Below are positions 1-10,235 of a stretch of 64,000 bases of DNA, one piece after another (within the stretch, counting starts at the first letter, position 1; each line of letters opens with the position of its first letter). The position numbers were made by a program, and so were the translations under genes. This DNA is from Panicum virgatum (Eukaryota; Streptophyta; Magnoliopsida; Poales; Poaceae). The notes beneath the pieces were generated by a model, which worked only from the letters and a program-made list of their open reading frames with translations, had not been told where the DNA came from and did no database searches. The stretch spans positions 10,657,900 through 10,721,899 of the forward strand of contig NC_053138.1 of the NCBI RefSeq assembly GCF_016808335.1. The letters are read 5' to 3'.

Positions 1-2
1 CG

Positions 3-101
3 AAACAATGGGGTACCCTGGCTTTCGTCCTCCTGGAGATAGTCTTTTGGTGCCTGGCCGCTGGCTTCCTCCACATGAAAGGTGTCTACTTAAAGCTGTA
101 G
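3..101 (+). CDS. Possible last exon of a membrane protein, C-terminus only
   Basis: Reading from base 3, the frame is open from the window edge for 32 codons and stops at TAG 99-101. The peptide is strongly hydrophobic (it includes TLAFVLLEIVFWCLAAGF) and ends in a short basic tail, as expected of a C-terminal membrane segment. Roughly 490 bases follow that look like a 3' untranslated region, with A-rich poly(A)-signal-like sequence at 585-600. A second frame (8-220) is also open and begins with ATG, but its peptide is not recognisable. I cannot name the family. With only 32 codons visible this could be chance. Confidence 0.3.
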   Translation, partial: KQWGTLAFVLLEIVFWCLAAGFLHMKGVYLKL

Positions 102-690
102 AACCAATCATGGACACATATAACTGCGGTATCCACCTCCCTGTAAATATCGGGCGCAGAACTACGGCTGCCTGGCTACATTGTTTCATCTGTAAATGTT
201 GTGTGGGTTGGGACCCATGATTGTTGCGGTTGATTTCGGGACTGGCCCATTATCTATCACATGCTCCTCCAAATAGAGAAAATGGAAGTTGTAAATACTG
301 CTGCTGTGAGGTTTTTTGCTTACCAAAATTTGTGCTCCCATGCTCTATATCATGCTCTAATTTCTGAGCTTGCGTATGGCTGTCATGTGCTCCCTGGGAC
401 CCGGGCTGGACGCTGTAAGTAGTGTGCTTGCTGCTTCAGATGGTTGTCTGCGATGGAGTGCAGCCCGGCCCAAGGGCCAAGGCTGTGTCGTCTGTTGGTG
501 TGATGGAATGTAGTTTCGCTGCAACTTCTAGTGATTGTTGATCGCCCAGAATGGTCTAACTGTCCTCCTACCCTTTTCCAGGGCAAATAAATAAAAATGA
601 AAATATCAAAATCATGTCCTCTTACGCGTACTTTTATTGCGCATATCAACCTAGGAGATCTTAGCCAGGCATGGTGAAAGTTTAGCAGTA
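102..690 (+). other. Possible 3' untranslated region; no coding sequence seen
   Basis: AT-rich to neutral sequence with no convincing frame. An AATAAATAAAA stretch near 585-596 is a plausible poly(A) signal for the exon ending at 101. Nothing else is recognised. Confidence 0.3.
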
Positions 691-1071
691 GTGTGCTTGA
701 CTGAGGCTGCTATGGGCCTGAAAGGTATACCATCACCTTTCAACCAACCAAGCTGGAGTTGCAATATTGGTGATGTCCTATTTCCTAACTGTAGCGGTGG
801 CTACCTTGTCTGCTCGTTACCTTCGTTGCTACCTAACCATGAACGTCATGTGCTTGTACTTGTTGTAGCTTGCAAGGTTACTGCTCGCAGGGAAGCTATG
901 AAGGAGGCAGCCAGCAAGGCGAGGTCCAAGGACAACAGTGGCGACTTTACGAGTGCTGCGCACGCTGAAGACTCCGATGGCGACAGAAATAAGCAGTTTG
1001 ATTTTTCCAGAACGGGCGATCGAACCCGGAATTTCATTACCCGACGAGCAACGAAATTACAGTTTTGGTGA
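691..1071 (+). CDS. Unrecognised ORF whose end was altered by a retroposon insertion
   Basis: The frame opens upstream of 691. Its last 40-odd codons (about 883-1002) are charged and low-complexity (ARREAMKEAASKARSK, then an acidic stretch), which looks like a real hydrophilic C-terminus. A splice acceptor-like TGCAAG precedes 880. A retroposon starts at 1003. If the retroposon and one copy of its 15-bp duplication are removed, the frame runs through NKQFD into one further codon and a TAA at 2829-2831. The insertion therefore replaced a one-residue end with about 22 foreign residues. The family is unknown, and no expression evidence is available to show that this is a gene. Confidence 0.25.
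   Translation: MCLTEAAMGLKGIPSPFNQPSWSCNIGDVLFPNCSGGYLVCSLPSLLPNHERHVLVLVVACKVTARREAMKEAASKARSKDNSGDFTSAAHAEDSDGDRNKQFDFSRTGDRTRNFITRRATKLQFW
988..1002. repeat. Left target-site duplication of the 1003-2810 retroposon
   Basis: AATAAGCAGTTTGAT, identical to 2811-2825. Confidence 0.85.
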
Positions 1072-2810
1072 TCGTTTCAGTTTTGGGGTGCACTGCTAAA
1101 TGTGCTGCAGCAAAGTACAAAGCGACAGCACTCGGGGCTGCGAAAAAAAATACTCGAACGCATTGCAAGTTGTGCTAGCACAAAAAACAAGAAACAGATG
1201 ACGCTACTGGTAGCTAAACTGGACTTTGTGAACAGCAACCTGCCCACTTCGATTAGTATTGGATCAGGTTGTCTCTTCCTCCACCACGAGTGTAGACTTG
1301 CGAGTGGAACTCCAGAGCCGCCGTCTGGAGGATGAGGACCTCTGTTCCAGCTTCAAGAAGTACATGGTCGTCTCGGGGCTGGTGACTTTTTTTTCGAGAC
1401 CGTGCCTGAGCACGTTTTTCCTTAAGATGAGGAGAATTACACGACGCAACTACGAACCCTCGTAGCGCAGAAAACAACCACTAAGTTGGTGACAAGCGAC
1501 CTAAACTGAAACAGAAAAGCAAGAAAAGAAAGGAAACTCCTACAGCCCTGAAAACCTAACTAGACGACCAAGCACAACTGAGTCAATGAGATAGAAACCT
1601 CAACGCCATGACTACTACAGCCGCAACGGCAAAGCATCCGTCCGGAACATCTAGCAACATCTAGCAGCGACCACAACAAAAGCGGCAAAGCATCCGCTAG
1701 TGACAGAACACGACGGCGAAGCATCCGTCTAGACCAACCAACAACGACCATGACCACGACAATAGCAGCAAAGCATCCGCTAGAGCGGCAGAACACGACG
1801 GCTAAGTATCCGCCATAGACGACACAAAACAAAGGTGGCAAAACATCCACCAAGCCCCAATGGCGGCAAAGCATCCGCCAAACATGAATCCGCGGGAATC
1901 AAACAGAGCAGACCATGGCGCAGAAGAGGTCATGAAGCACACTTGGACGCAGAAGATCAATCCTCTCCAAACAGGGACCAGTAACGGCAGTTGACGACGC
2001 CTAGTGCCGGCACCAGCCGGAACATCGGCCACCGGTGCCCGGCGGCCCCGGAGCATCAGCAGCGAGGAACCGGCCACCGGGCGAGCACAGCCCAGGAGGC
2101 CATGCTTCCGACCAGAGGCCGGCGCCGCCAGCAACAGAGCAGCAAGCGAGCCACCCGCGGCCTGCGCTCCGCGCGGGGCCCAGGGACGACGCTGGCCTGC
2201 CTCGCGGCTGGACAGCGCCGCGCACGCGTGGGAAGGGTGGGGCCGTGGGACCGCGCCGGCGCCGCCACCGAAGCAACAGCGAGCGGGCCACCCGCGCGCC
2301 GGCGCCACCGCACGCTCGAGAGCCGTGAGAGGGGGCGGGGGGCCGCGCCAGTGCCGCCGGGGACGGAGAGGGTGACCCCATGCCGGCCGGGCGGAACACC
2401 GCACAGTGCAAGATCCGACCAAGGGAGGCATGGATCCGGCGAAGGAGCGAGCGGATCCGGACTCCGGCTGCCACCGGCGACCAAAACGGAGTTGGAGGAG
2501 GCGATTAGGGTTCGGGGCTGAGGGAGAGACGAGGGCTGAGGGGGAGAGGGGGGAGGGAGGGAGGGAGGCGGCTGGCCGACTTCGGCGCAACCACGGGCCG
2601 CCGCCGCCGCCGGTGGCCGGTCGGCCGGGTGGCGGCGGCGGCAACAGGGGCGGTTTTGCGGTGGGGAGAGGCAGTGACACAGGGAGGGCGTGCGGTGCTG
2701 GGTCGGCGGCGCCCAATTGGTCTCTGTCGCACAATTTGTATGAACTCGGGTCTGTAGACCTGCCCAGTAAGAAAGGAGCAAGCAAGACAGACCACTTCAG
2801 TCGGTGAACG
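1003..2810 (-). mobile_element. Non-LTR retroposon, 1.8 kb, with 15-bp target duplication
   Basis: Perfect 15-bp direct repeats (AATAAGCAGTTTGAT) flank this block at 988-1002 and 2811-2825. Read on the minus strand it starts with a GC-rich leader (2.0-2.75 kb), passes through a hairpin array (1625-1880) and ends in a short A-run at 1006-1003 directly before the duplication. This is what an RNA-copied insertion made by LINE machinery looks like. No reverse transcriptase is encoded, so it is either a non-autonomous retroposon or a retroposed copy of a structured or GC-rich host transcript. Long open frames on both strands in 1.8-2.8 kb reflect GC richness, not a recognisable protein. Confidence 0.75.
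1625..1880 (-). repeat. Array of seven small hairpins with a constant loop and covarying stems
   Basis: Seven 18-base units lie at 1625-1642, 1681-1698, 1712-1729, 1764-1781, 1797-1814, 1834-1851 and 1862-1879. Each has a 5-base stem around an 8-base loop, CAAAGCAT on the plus strand (ATGCTTTG on the minus strand) or a close variant. The stems differ but stay paired: AGCGG/CCGCT, GACGG/CCGTC, GGTGG/CCACC, GGCGG/CCGCC. Units 1, 4 and 5 have four of five pairs. The loop is nearly constant while the stems change in a compensated way, so selection or copying for RNA structure is a fair inference. Confidence 0.7.
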
Positions 2811-2825
2811 AATAAGCAGTTTGAT
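2811..2825. repeat. Right target-site duplication of the 1003-2810 retroposon
   Basis: AATAAGCAGTTTGAT, identical to 988-1002. Confidence 0.85.
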
Positions 2826-3905
2826 GATTAACCTGAACTTTTAGGGTTAAATTTAACGTAGAACACAGGAGGAGGCTCAGATTACAGAGGAATGACAATA
2901 TAGGTTGGTAAAGGACAGTAAAATTTAGTCTAAATAATCTAAAGGCCGGGCCTTAAAAGTGTCAAGTTTTAATCCTATATAATTTTGAGTTAAAAAAATA
3001 AATGGTCATATTGAGCTGTGAAATTACTACTAGAATCATGGCCCATTACCACTCCTAAAAACTGTCCCGCACCCCCACCGGCTATAAAATATAATTTGCT
3101 TTAATTCTGAATCCATAGGCTACCAAGCTATATTGGTACAGAATAATAAGAAGATAGTGAATAGAAAAACATAGATAACAGTGGCATGTAAGCACAGAGG
3201 TTGGAGAGTGGCCGTGAGTGAAGAGAGAACAGAGGAGGTATAGATGACTGGCAACGAGAATGAGAAACTACCTCTGCTGCGCACTTGGAAATAGGAGGCG
3301 TCTGGAACTATTTCTCCAGCACCTAGTGCTATGCTTGCGTGTGCAGAAGAACTAATCCTTGCCATGTTGGACTGGTGGATCTCAGCTACAATGCTACAGC
3401 CTACATTATTGCTCCTCATGGATGCCTCCTGCACGTAGCAGGTTGAGAGTTGCCAAATGGCCTTGCTCATTTAATTTCCTCTATGTGACTGCTAGGTGGA
3501 ACTTAGTTTAATAGGTGAAAAATCAGCTCTTTTTCTTTGTCTCCAGTTGGTTTACTGAATCAAGTGCAAGGTTGGGTGTGATTTCTGAATAATTACCGTG
3601 TCTCTATGAAACAATCATCACACACTAAAGAACTTGATCATGTATTCACTCACCCACTCGGCTCAACCATTAAAATCACCGGAAGTTATCTCTAGCAATA
3701 TTTCAAGACATGAGTATGCCCACTGAAATGCATGAAATTAAGTATGTTGGCACACTTCTTTTAATTTAATTTGTTTCCATTCGTTTATGTAAAACACCGG
3801 ACCTCCCATTCATACAATCTGTGGTAAGACGCCTTTTGGTTCTCAAATAAAGGGGGGGGGGGGTGTTTGGTTCCTTTCATCTAAGAGATGTGCGAATTAA
3901 TAACA
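2826..3905 (+). ncRNA. Candidate 21-PHAS non-coding unit 1
   Basis: No protein-coding frame is recognisable. The stretch holds a miR2118-like target site at 3286-3307 and a 12-base G run at 3852-3863. Transcript ends cannot be read from sequence. The call rests on the site and on its place at the left end of a series of such sites. Confidence 0.4.
3286..3307 (+). promoter_or_regulatory. miR2118-like target site 1
   Basis: Matches 17 of 22 bases of the perfect complement of the common grass miR2118 form. The core is GGAGGCGTCTGGAA. The slice point would lie between 3297 and 3298. Confidence 0.55.
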
Positions 3906-4101
3906 CTAGTCTATCAACCCGTGCTCCCGCACGGGCTAGTGAGAGACATCTAATAATTATCTATCTCACGCTCTCTTTAACTAATTAAATACTCTAATTT
4001 AGTACTGTAAAGATACATGTATATCATTATGTGATTGTAATAAATGTGATAGATTTAGTTATTACTAATAATTTTTTGTCACTTTGCATCACACCACCAT
4101 G

Positions 4102-5079
4102 CAGCGGCGGAACCAGAAATTTTGAATAAGGGGGGCCGAGCAGATACTTTATACTATACGTGAGAAACATATCAAGATATATATACGTGTTACTAATATT
4201 TTAGATAGAGAAAATGCTTTACATATGTTCTGTTTGCACTTTACAACTTCGCAGACGTATTGCGAATTTGTATTCTCTTTCTTTCATAAAATAATATCAA
4301 ATGTCTTCGTTTTTTTAGTTTGACCATGTTTTCTGAAAAAAATTATAACATACTCCCTCCGTCCCACAAAGAGTGTAGTTTTAGGAAATTTCAGACACAT
4401 TACTTATCTAAACAAATGACTTTGTTACCCCTAATTATTTCTACCAATTATGATTGAAAACCACATTATTTATTTGGTTTTCTAGAAATGTAGGGTATTC
4501 TAGAGTTTGAAATTTGTAGGGCATTCTAGAGTTTGAAATTTTTACTCAAATGTAAGGCATTATGAGTTGAGAGTGGACCCAATCATCTTAATTGTGCATT
4601 ATTTTCGGATCTTTTCTAATAAAAAGACATGCATGCAGCCATGCAGGGGAGGTGCACGTGGGGGAGGTGCATGAGAAATGTCATGCTACTTTAATTATTA
4701 GCACATATTTAGTTAACCAAATAGAGTCCCAATACTTAATAATTAGGGTAATTAGGGGTAGGAGAGTCTTTTATATAGCCATAATTTATTCTAAAAACTC
4801 CAGAATGCCTTATATTTGGTGACGGAGGGAGTAATATTGGAGTCTTCGGGTTGGATTTGACTAGTATTTAGCTAGCTGCCTAGGTAGATGTGTATACGTG
4901 CACCGTTCAATATGTGTTGTTGGGTATGTTAAGGACGATAGCCGAGGAACTTAAGTACAAAGCATCGTTGCATTGATTGACCTTTGTGTTGGGCTTTAGA
5001 ATATAGGTGGGGGTTAAAAATTTTCACTGATTTTAGGGGGGGCCGTGGCCCCTGCTCGCCCCCCCTGGTTCCGCCGTTG
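4102..5079. mobile_element. Non-autonomous hAT element nested in the Helitron
   Basis: Terminal inverted repeats CAGCGGCGGAACCAG at 4102 and CTGGTTCCGCCGTTG ending at 5079 are flanked by perfect 8-bp duplications CCACCATG (4094-4101 and 5080-5087). Copy B of the host Helitron lacks it, giving the empty site. An 8-bp duplication with CAG-type ends is diagnostic of hAT. No transposase is seen. Confidence 0.88.
4353..4831. mobile_element. Stowaway-like MITE nested in the hAT element
   Basis: Ends CTCCCTCCGTCCCA and GACGGAGGGAG are inverted repeats, flanked by TA at 4351-4352 and 4832-4833. This is the Tc1/mariner Stowaway signature. The order of events is Helitron, then hAT, then Stowaway. Confidence 0.85.
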
Positions 5080-6041
5080 CCACCATGTATGTTTGATATA
5101 TATTTAATTGAACACTTGAGCTATGTGAACAATATAAAAATTGATATTCTATCTCTTCTCTTATACATGAATATATGGTGACATACACATTATGGTTAGT
5201 ATTTTTATATAAATAATAACATAAATGATATATTAATAATTATAGAAATAGTAATTTAGAATTTTATATTGATGCATTTTAAGATTTTATTATAATAATA
5301 TAATTTTGATTCAAATTTGGGTTTGTTTTAACTTTTTATTATGTTATCATTGGATAATATATATATGAAAATTTAGGGGATTGTTTGATATTATTTTATA
5401 ATAGCATAAGTGGGTAATTTACATGAAGATTAGGGGGTTACTTCAGATTATTTTTGTAATGGCAGAGGTGGGTAATTTAGATACATATATATTTAGGGGG
5501 TTATTTTAGTCTATTTTCATAATGGCAAATGTGGATAATTTATTAGAAAATGATTAGAGTTGCCGAATTGATGGCCGGATGTTTCTAATTTTTGTGAGAA
5601 TTTGTAGGATTTCTTTATTTGTTTAGACTGTCCACCTAGGATCATAGGTGGCTTTATCTGGAGGCTTCAAAAGAAGCCTTCAATTAGTAATAGTAAGATG
5701 GCTTATCAGGGTACACAGCGATAGGATGTCGTCTGCCAGATCACTAACTTCTATCATATGGGCAAGTTAAATTGATGTGGTTGAACTGCACGGACTCACC
5801 CACCAACTTCCCACTACCGCAGGCTTGAAGCAGCATGGCCAGCTTCTGTATATATGCAGTCGGCCTCCTTCTTCTTATTAGCTATCTATGTGTGTACCTT
5901 TTATTCTATATCTCTTTAGCTCTTAGTACATATATAGCGTGCAAGGCGGTAGAATGAAAGTAGAAACAACAAAGAACTTTGCTGAGAAGAAATGACAGTG
6001 ATGAGGAAATATGTGATTGCAACAAGCAGGATACAACACAT

Positions 6042-6063
6042 TAGGAATATGAGGCATCTGGAA
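6042..6063 (+). promoter_or_regulatory. miR2118-like target site 2
   Basis: Matches 19 of 22 bases, one of the two best sites. It contains GAGGCATCTGGAA, and the differences are at positions 8, 9 and 18 from the 5' end. The predicted phase would start at 6054. Confidence 0.7.
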
Positions 6064-7598
6064 CTACAACACCCGTTCAATGGTTAATTCTCGTGTAAGG
6101 ATGATGAAGCCTGCAGGGTCGTTCAATGAGGTCGTGATTGCAACAGGGATTCTCGTGTTGCACTAGCATGGACGCCTCACTGCTTCGGCTGTCCAAAGCT
6201 TTATGTGATCTTCACGTATGGCGATCTCCCTTAACACCCGCTCCAGCAACAGAACCATCAGTGGAAAAAAGAATCTATTTTGGTAGCGAATAATAATCTT
6301 TCTGTAATAAATTCCATACCAACCAGGAGCCAGGAGTTGAAGTAGAATCACCGCACGGTGTCGTCACCCATGGGCGATCGAGCAGGTGCTCGATCACGCA
6401 CGGGTGCCGCCGCCGTGCGGTGGCATCCAAAGAATAAGTTCTAAAGAAGATAATCATAGAATTAGGCATGTTATGGAGTGGATATTGCGCCAAGACTAGA
6501 CAAGAGTCCTAGCTAAGAGTAGTATTAGTATTTGCGCCAAGGTTAGGTGGTCCAGTAGAACAACATTTTTTAAAATATTTTAGTGAATAAGTTAATCTTA
6601 TCTTATAAAGATGTAATTTCTTACCTTTTACCTTCTCAATTCAATTATAAATTGTTATATACAAGAAAATAATTAGTAGCTATTTTTCTGCTAGTAATAA
6701 ATAAGATTGCTTATGAAAAAATAAGAGGGTGAAGTTCTTTGAACCGAATCTTAGAGTAGGTTATGGCCCACCTAGCCCACCCCCTAGATCTGCCCCTAGG
6801 AACCATGCATGCCCATCATGTGGCTAGCGTAGGTGTCCAGCTCGTGAGCAGCGTTCTCTAGGAAGACCTCGGTATTGCATGATCACGTAAGAGTAGCGTT
6901 AGCGTATGTGAGATAATGAATCAAAGTACGGGAGATAATTCAAAGCAAAGAGAGATAATAGTTCAAGATAATATAACAAACAAATAGAATCGTTCACAAT
7001 GTGTTATATCCGACAATCATATCTAAGATTCGAGTTATGGTCAAGTATGGATCCGATACCAACTCATCGTGACTTTTAACAAAGGAAAGCACAACAGCTG
7101 TAACTGAAGTGCCAAAAAAGGAACTAAAGATACATTTCAGTGCCAAGTAAATGAGGTAAAATTTTCTAGTATCACAAAAGGAACCAGTTTTTTTTTATCA
7201 ATGCTCTATAGAAAAAAAATCATTAATTGTTTACCAGCTGAAAAATATCTGGACCTGTTCTTTCCCCGGTGACGGCACTGTAGATATTTCCTAACGAGTA
7301 TGTAGTTTAGTTACGCGCTCAATGCTGATCAGTGGTACGTTATGAAACGTGATTCCCATCCATGCACGCATATTTACTCGCACACTCTCGACTCTCAACC
7401 ATGTGCATGCATCAATGCGGAAGATATTGCACTGTACTACCACTTCGAGGCATGAGTATGCATGGCTATAATAAGAGGCACATTATGGCCTTACCCATGT
7501 GTACCATCTCATTGATCTCTCTTCTGCTTCATGATACCACCTTGCTCCTAATGCAGCTTCTCTCATACTAGATGAAGCTAGAAGCATGATAGCGATCC

Positions 7599-7620
7599 GG
7601 GGAATAGGAGGCATCAAGGG
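7599..7620 (+). promoter_or_regulatory. miR2118-like target site 3
   Basis: Matches 16 of 22 bases. AATAGGAGGCATCA is intact but the 3' end (AAGGG) is poor, so binding at the miRNA seed would be weakened. On its own this could be chance; its place in the series supports it. Confidence 0.4.
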
Positions 7621-8138
7621 CATCCTGTGCTCTATGCTCAGAGAAATCGTCAAGCAGCGGGCCAAGGTCTGATACAACTCGAGAAGTCACTGTCTGTCCA
7701 GTGAAGCTAGGTGGCGGTGGCTGTCCGGACTTGACGTACTCCTGTGATGGCTCGAGCAACCGATCCCAATTGCTGCACATGACGAAGATGCTTGTTGCCG
7801 TCGATGGCAACCAGCAGATGGGCTACCGCGACGGTTGACACACATGTTGTTGGTGCCGCTTGGATGTGTAGTGGAGAGGATTGTAGATGGTTTGATATTA
7901 GCTAGCTAGCTAGGCTTCGAGGAATCCGTGGTAGTCGGTGAACTGTTTATTTGCCTCGATCATATCTTGGCCGGTATTTGGAACGAAACCAGATGCATGG
8001 CCGCCTAAGGGTTATTAGGACTTCTTGTGCCCTTCTACTGTGGATGTTCAATAATGTTGGCTGACGCTAGAGCCCACACGATGACATGTTCCAATTCCTT
8101 GGCCATTGGATATACACCGAAATTATTGTGCCGTACTA

Positions 8139-8213
8139 TCTTACTATTACTAATTGGAGATTCTTTTTGAAGCCTTTAGGTAAAGCCACCTAGAATCCTA
8201 GGTGGACATCCAA
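8139..8213 (+). mobile_element. Helitron 5' end fragment, copy C
   Basis: Starts TCTTACTATTACTAATTGGA after an A and stays similar, in the opposite orientation, to the 5' ends of Helitrons A and B through the CCTAGGTGGAC segment. The similarity stops near 8213 and no matching 3' hairpin was found downstream, so this is a truncated copy. Confidence 0.6.
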
Positions 8214-8414
8214 ATAGCTGATATTGAGGGCATACAATACCAATTCCAAATTCTATGTCTTTCAACTCCTTCCCATAGTAACAATGTGTATCTTTCAGCA
8301 ACTCTCGAAATCAAACACACAACACACAGTCAATACAAAGAGAAATCAACAGAGCTTGATGAGAACCTACCAGCTGAAAAGGATCGGGAGCTTGAGCACG
8401 AAGAACAAACACGT

Positions 8415-8436
8415 TGGGAGCAAGAGGCATCAGGGA
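8415..8436 (+). promoter_or_regulatory. miR2118-like target site 4
   Basis: Matches 16 of 22, with a perfect run AGGCATCAGG. It is orthologous in position to sites 7 (29266) and 8 (36002) in duplicated units, which makes it more credible than the count alone. Confidence 0.65.
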
Positions 8437-9254
8437 CATCCATTGCACTGTTGCACAGGGAAGAGTCAGCAATGAACGGGCTGAGCTTGGGTCCATGTTG
8501 TTTTACAGCTAGAGAATCGTCTAGCAAGAGCAGGTGGGATTTGGCTCTCGTCCAACTCGGACTCAGCTGGCTCGACGCTCAGGCCTTTTAGTACATGCAG
8601 TATATGCTTCTCGACAGCAACGTCCCCAGTGAAGCTCTTCCGATCCTGCTCATCCTGTTCGCTGATAGTCATCATAGGCTAGTCTGTGATCCTGGGATGG
8701 CTATGCTTGACTGTACCTGACTGGGAGTGCCTGTTCAGTTCCGATCCCATGCATTCGTGTTCATCAGGGATCCCTTGCTGGGCGCGGCGTCCTGCATCTG
8801 ACCAAAAGATCGTCCTAGCAATTATTTCTAGACATGAATTACGGCCAAGTGTATGTTCCCGTCAAATTATGGCCGAGTGAAACACTTGAATTGTTAGCCA
8901 TGTTTAATTAGATCCTAATGAATGGAGTTGCAGCACAATATATGAGTACACGTACCACACAAGGACGTGTGTGTGCACTTATAGAAGCCTTGAAGCAGTA
9001 CCCAGCCATTTATTTTCCTAGCATAGGAAAGATGCATTGCCTTGCCTCTTGTTGCGATATAATCAGTTCTTCCTATGCGGCTATATATGACTACTCATCT
9101 ACTCCTATTCTACTCCCTTAAGATAGCTTGTAAAATACATACCGAAACCAAAACAAGAAAAAAATCATAACAATAGAAAGGATCAGTTCTGCAGAGAGGA
9201 AATGCCCATGAGCTAGCGAGATACTATACTGGTTTGGATCCCAGGCTAGTGCTA

Positions 9255-9276
9255 CGGAAATATGAGGGATCAGGAA
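9255..9276 (+). promoter_or_regulatory. miR2118-like target site 5, weak
   Basis: Matches 16 of 22; ATCAGGAA is intact but one core base differs (GAGGGATC). The paralogous block at 31.5 kb lacks about 39 bases that include this site. Confidence 0.35.
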
Positions 9277-9734
9277 TATCCGTTGTTGCTCTCGGCTAAG
9301 ATTTAGAAATATCATACAGCTAGTGTGGGGGAACAGAGCTACATCCCTTCATCCAGCGACGCATATAATTGTGCAGAAGTGAGCAAGATCTCGCTGTCCC
9401 GCATTGCCACACACTTTGTATCACATCAGGACTCACCGCATGTTAAATTCAGATTCGAGAGTGGTTGCAAAATTCTAGACACAAAATCATATCCCTTGAT
9501 CCAGCGCTGGGGCTGCACACATTCCATCAGCACTCGCCATTTGTCAAAGGGTCTGCTTAACAAGAGGTTAAATCCAGAATCGAGAATTATTACAAAATTA
9601 TATTCTAGACATTTGTAAATACTACCCTCAGGTTTTATCACTAGATAATTAGCTAGATAACACATCTTCTCTAGACATTTGTTCTCCTGCTTTAGGCATA
9701 TATGTAAGTACTCTTCTCTCCAATGAATGTATAG

Positions 9735-9750
9735 TTTTTTTTAGATAATG
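9735..9750 (-). mobile_element. 16-bp poly(A) micro-retroposon
   Basis: An insert of eight T then AGATAATG lies between perfect 15-bp repeats CCAATGAATGTATAG (9720-9734 and 9751-9765). The paralogous copy near 31780 has no insert. Confidence 0.65.
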
Positions 9751-9908
9751 CCAATGAATGTATAGTGTCTTTGATATATATAAACATTAATTACAGAGGC
9801 ATCTTAAAATGTTTTCTTGTATACTAATTGACTTGATCATCATAAGGAGGATATTTGAAGCATTGACCCAAAAGATTGATAACTTGTTAATGTAGCACTA
9901 CACTTCTA

Positions 9909-9925
9909 TTTTTTTTTTGATGGGA
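9909..9925 (-). mobile_element. 17-bp poly(A) micro-retroposon
   Basis: A T-run plus GATGGGA lies between 12-bp repeats ACTACACTTCTA (9897-9908 and 9926-9937). Confidence 0.6.
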
Positions 9926-9997
9926 ACTACACTTCTAAAATTGACTTGATCATAATGAGGAGAGGCCATTATTCAAAATGTTTGATTAAATACATTT

Positions 9998-10235
9998 TGT
10001 CGTGGTGCTGCAAACCACAGCCGGGTGGCGGAAGGCACCCGCCCTAGCCCAGAGGGTGTGTACTCGGGGGTTAGCTAGTCTTAGATCGATCTCCCTCAAG
10101 AACACGATGAACACCGCTAGATTTAGAGTGGTTCGGGCCGCCGGAGCGCAATACCCTACGTCCACTGTGTGTTGTATTGCCTTCCCACGAGAGTGTGAGA
10201 GTTGCGAGAACTTGTGTCTGTTTGGAGATGTCCTG
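9998..10235 (-). repeat. Tat element 3' LTR, first part (split by CRM insertion)
   Basis: Nearly identical to 26539-26775 of the other LTR. The LTR is interrupted after TCCTG at 10231-10235, which is the target duplication of the nested element, and resumes at 17830. Confidence 0.9.

Larger units (their letters stand above)
3906..5698 (-). mobile_element. Non-autonomous Helitron, copy A
   Basis: Read on the minus strand it begins with TCTTACTATTACTAATT (5698 downward) and ends with a 7-bp hairpin (CCCGTGC/GCACGGG, 3918-3935), eight bases, then CTAG at 3909-3906. It sits between A and T (complements of 5699 and 3905). A TC start, a subterminal 3' hairpin, a CTRR end and A/T insertion are the Helitron hallmarks. 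No RepHel protein is encoded. It is interrupted by a hAT element at 4102-5079; without that it is about 0.81 kb, the size of copy B at 43729-44559, to which it aligns along its length. Confidence 0.8.
5699..8138 (+). ncRNA. Candidate 21-PHAS non-coding units 2 and 3
   Basis: No convincing coding frame in 2.4 kb of AT-rich sequence. It holds two miR2118-like sites, at 6042-6063 and 7599-7620. Small frames (for example 6163-6351 and 7362-7571) are not recognisable and run across non-coding-looking sequence. Transcript borders are unknown. Confidence 0.4.
8214..9992 (+). ncRNA. Candidate 21-PHAS non-coding units 4 and 5
   Basis: This 1.8-kb block has diverged copies at 29.1-31.8 kb (continuing at 34.38-34.6 kb) and, in part, at 35.86-36.42 kb. 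The copies keep the same order: a leader rich in CACAACACACAGTCA, a miR2118-like site, a TGAGCGGGCTGAGCTTGG-type segment, and a GATCCCTTGCTGG segment. Frames are not conserved between copies, which argues for a non-coding RNA. Two sites (8415 and 9255) lie here. The Tat element starts at 9998 and may cut the transcript. Confidence 0.55.

Noticed and set aside
1802..2785. 327-codon minus-strand frame as a protein gene
   Set aside because: Pro/Ala/Arg-rich in a CG-rich block with equally long frames on other strands, inside a retroposon. No family is recognised.
3414..3435. Minus-strand GGAGGCATCC as another miR2118-like site
   Set aside because: Only about 13 of 22 bases match once aligned, and it is opposite in strand to site 1 nearby.
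9794..9815. CAGAGGCATCTT as another miR2118-like site
   Set aside because: The match is limited to the GAGGCATC core; the paralogue has GGTATC and there is no support on either side.
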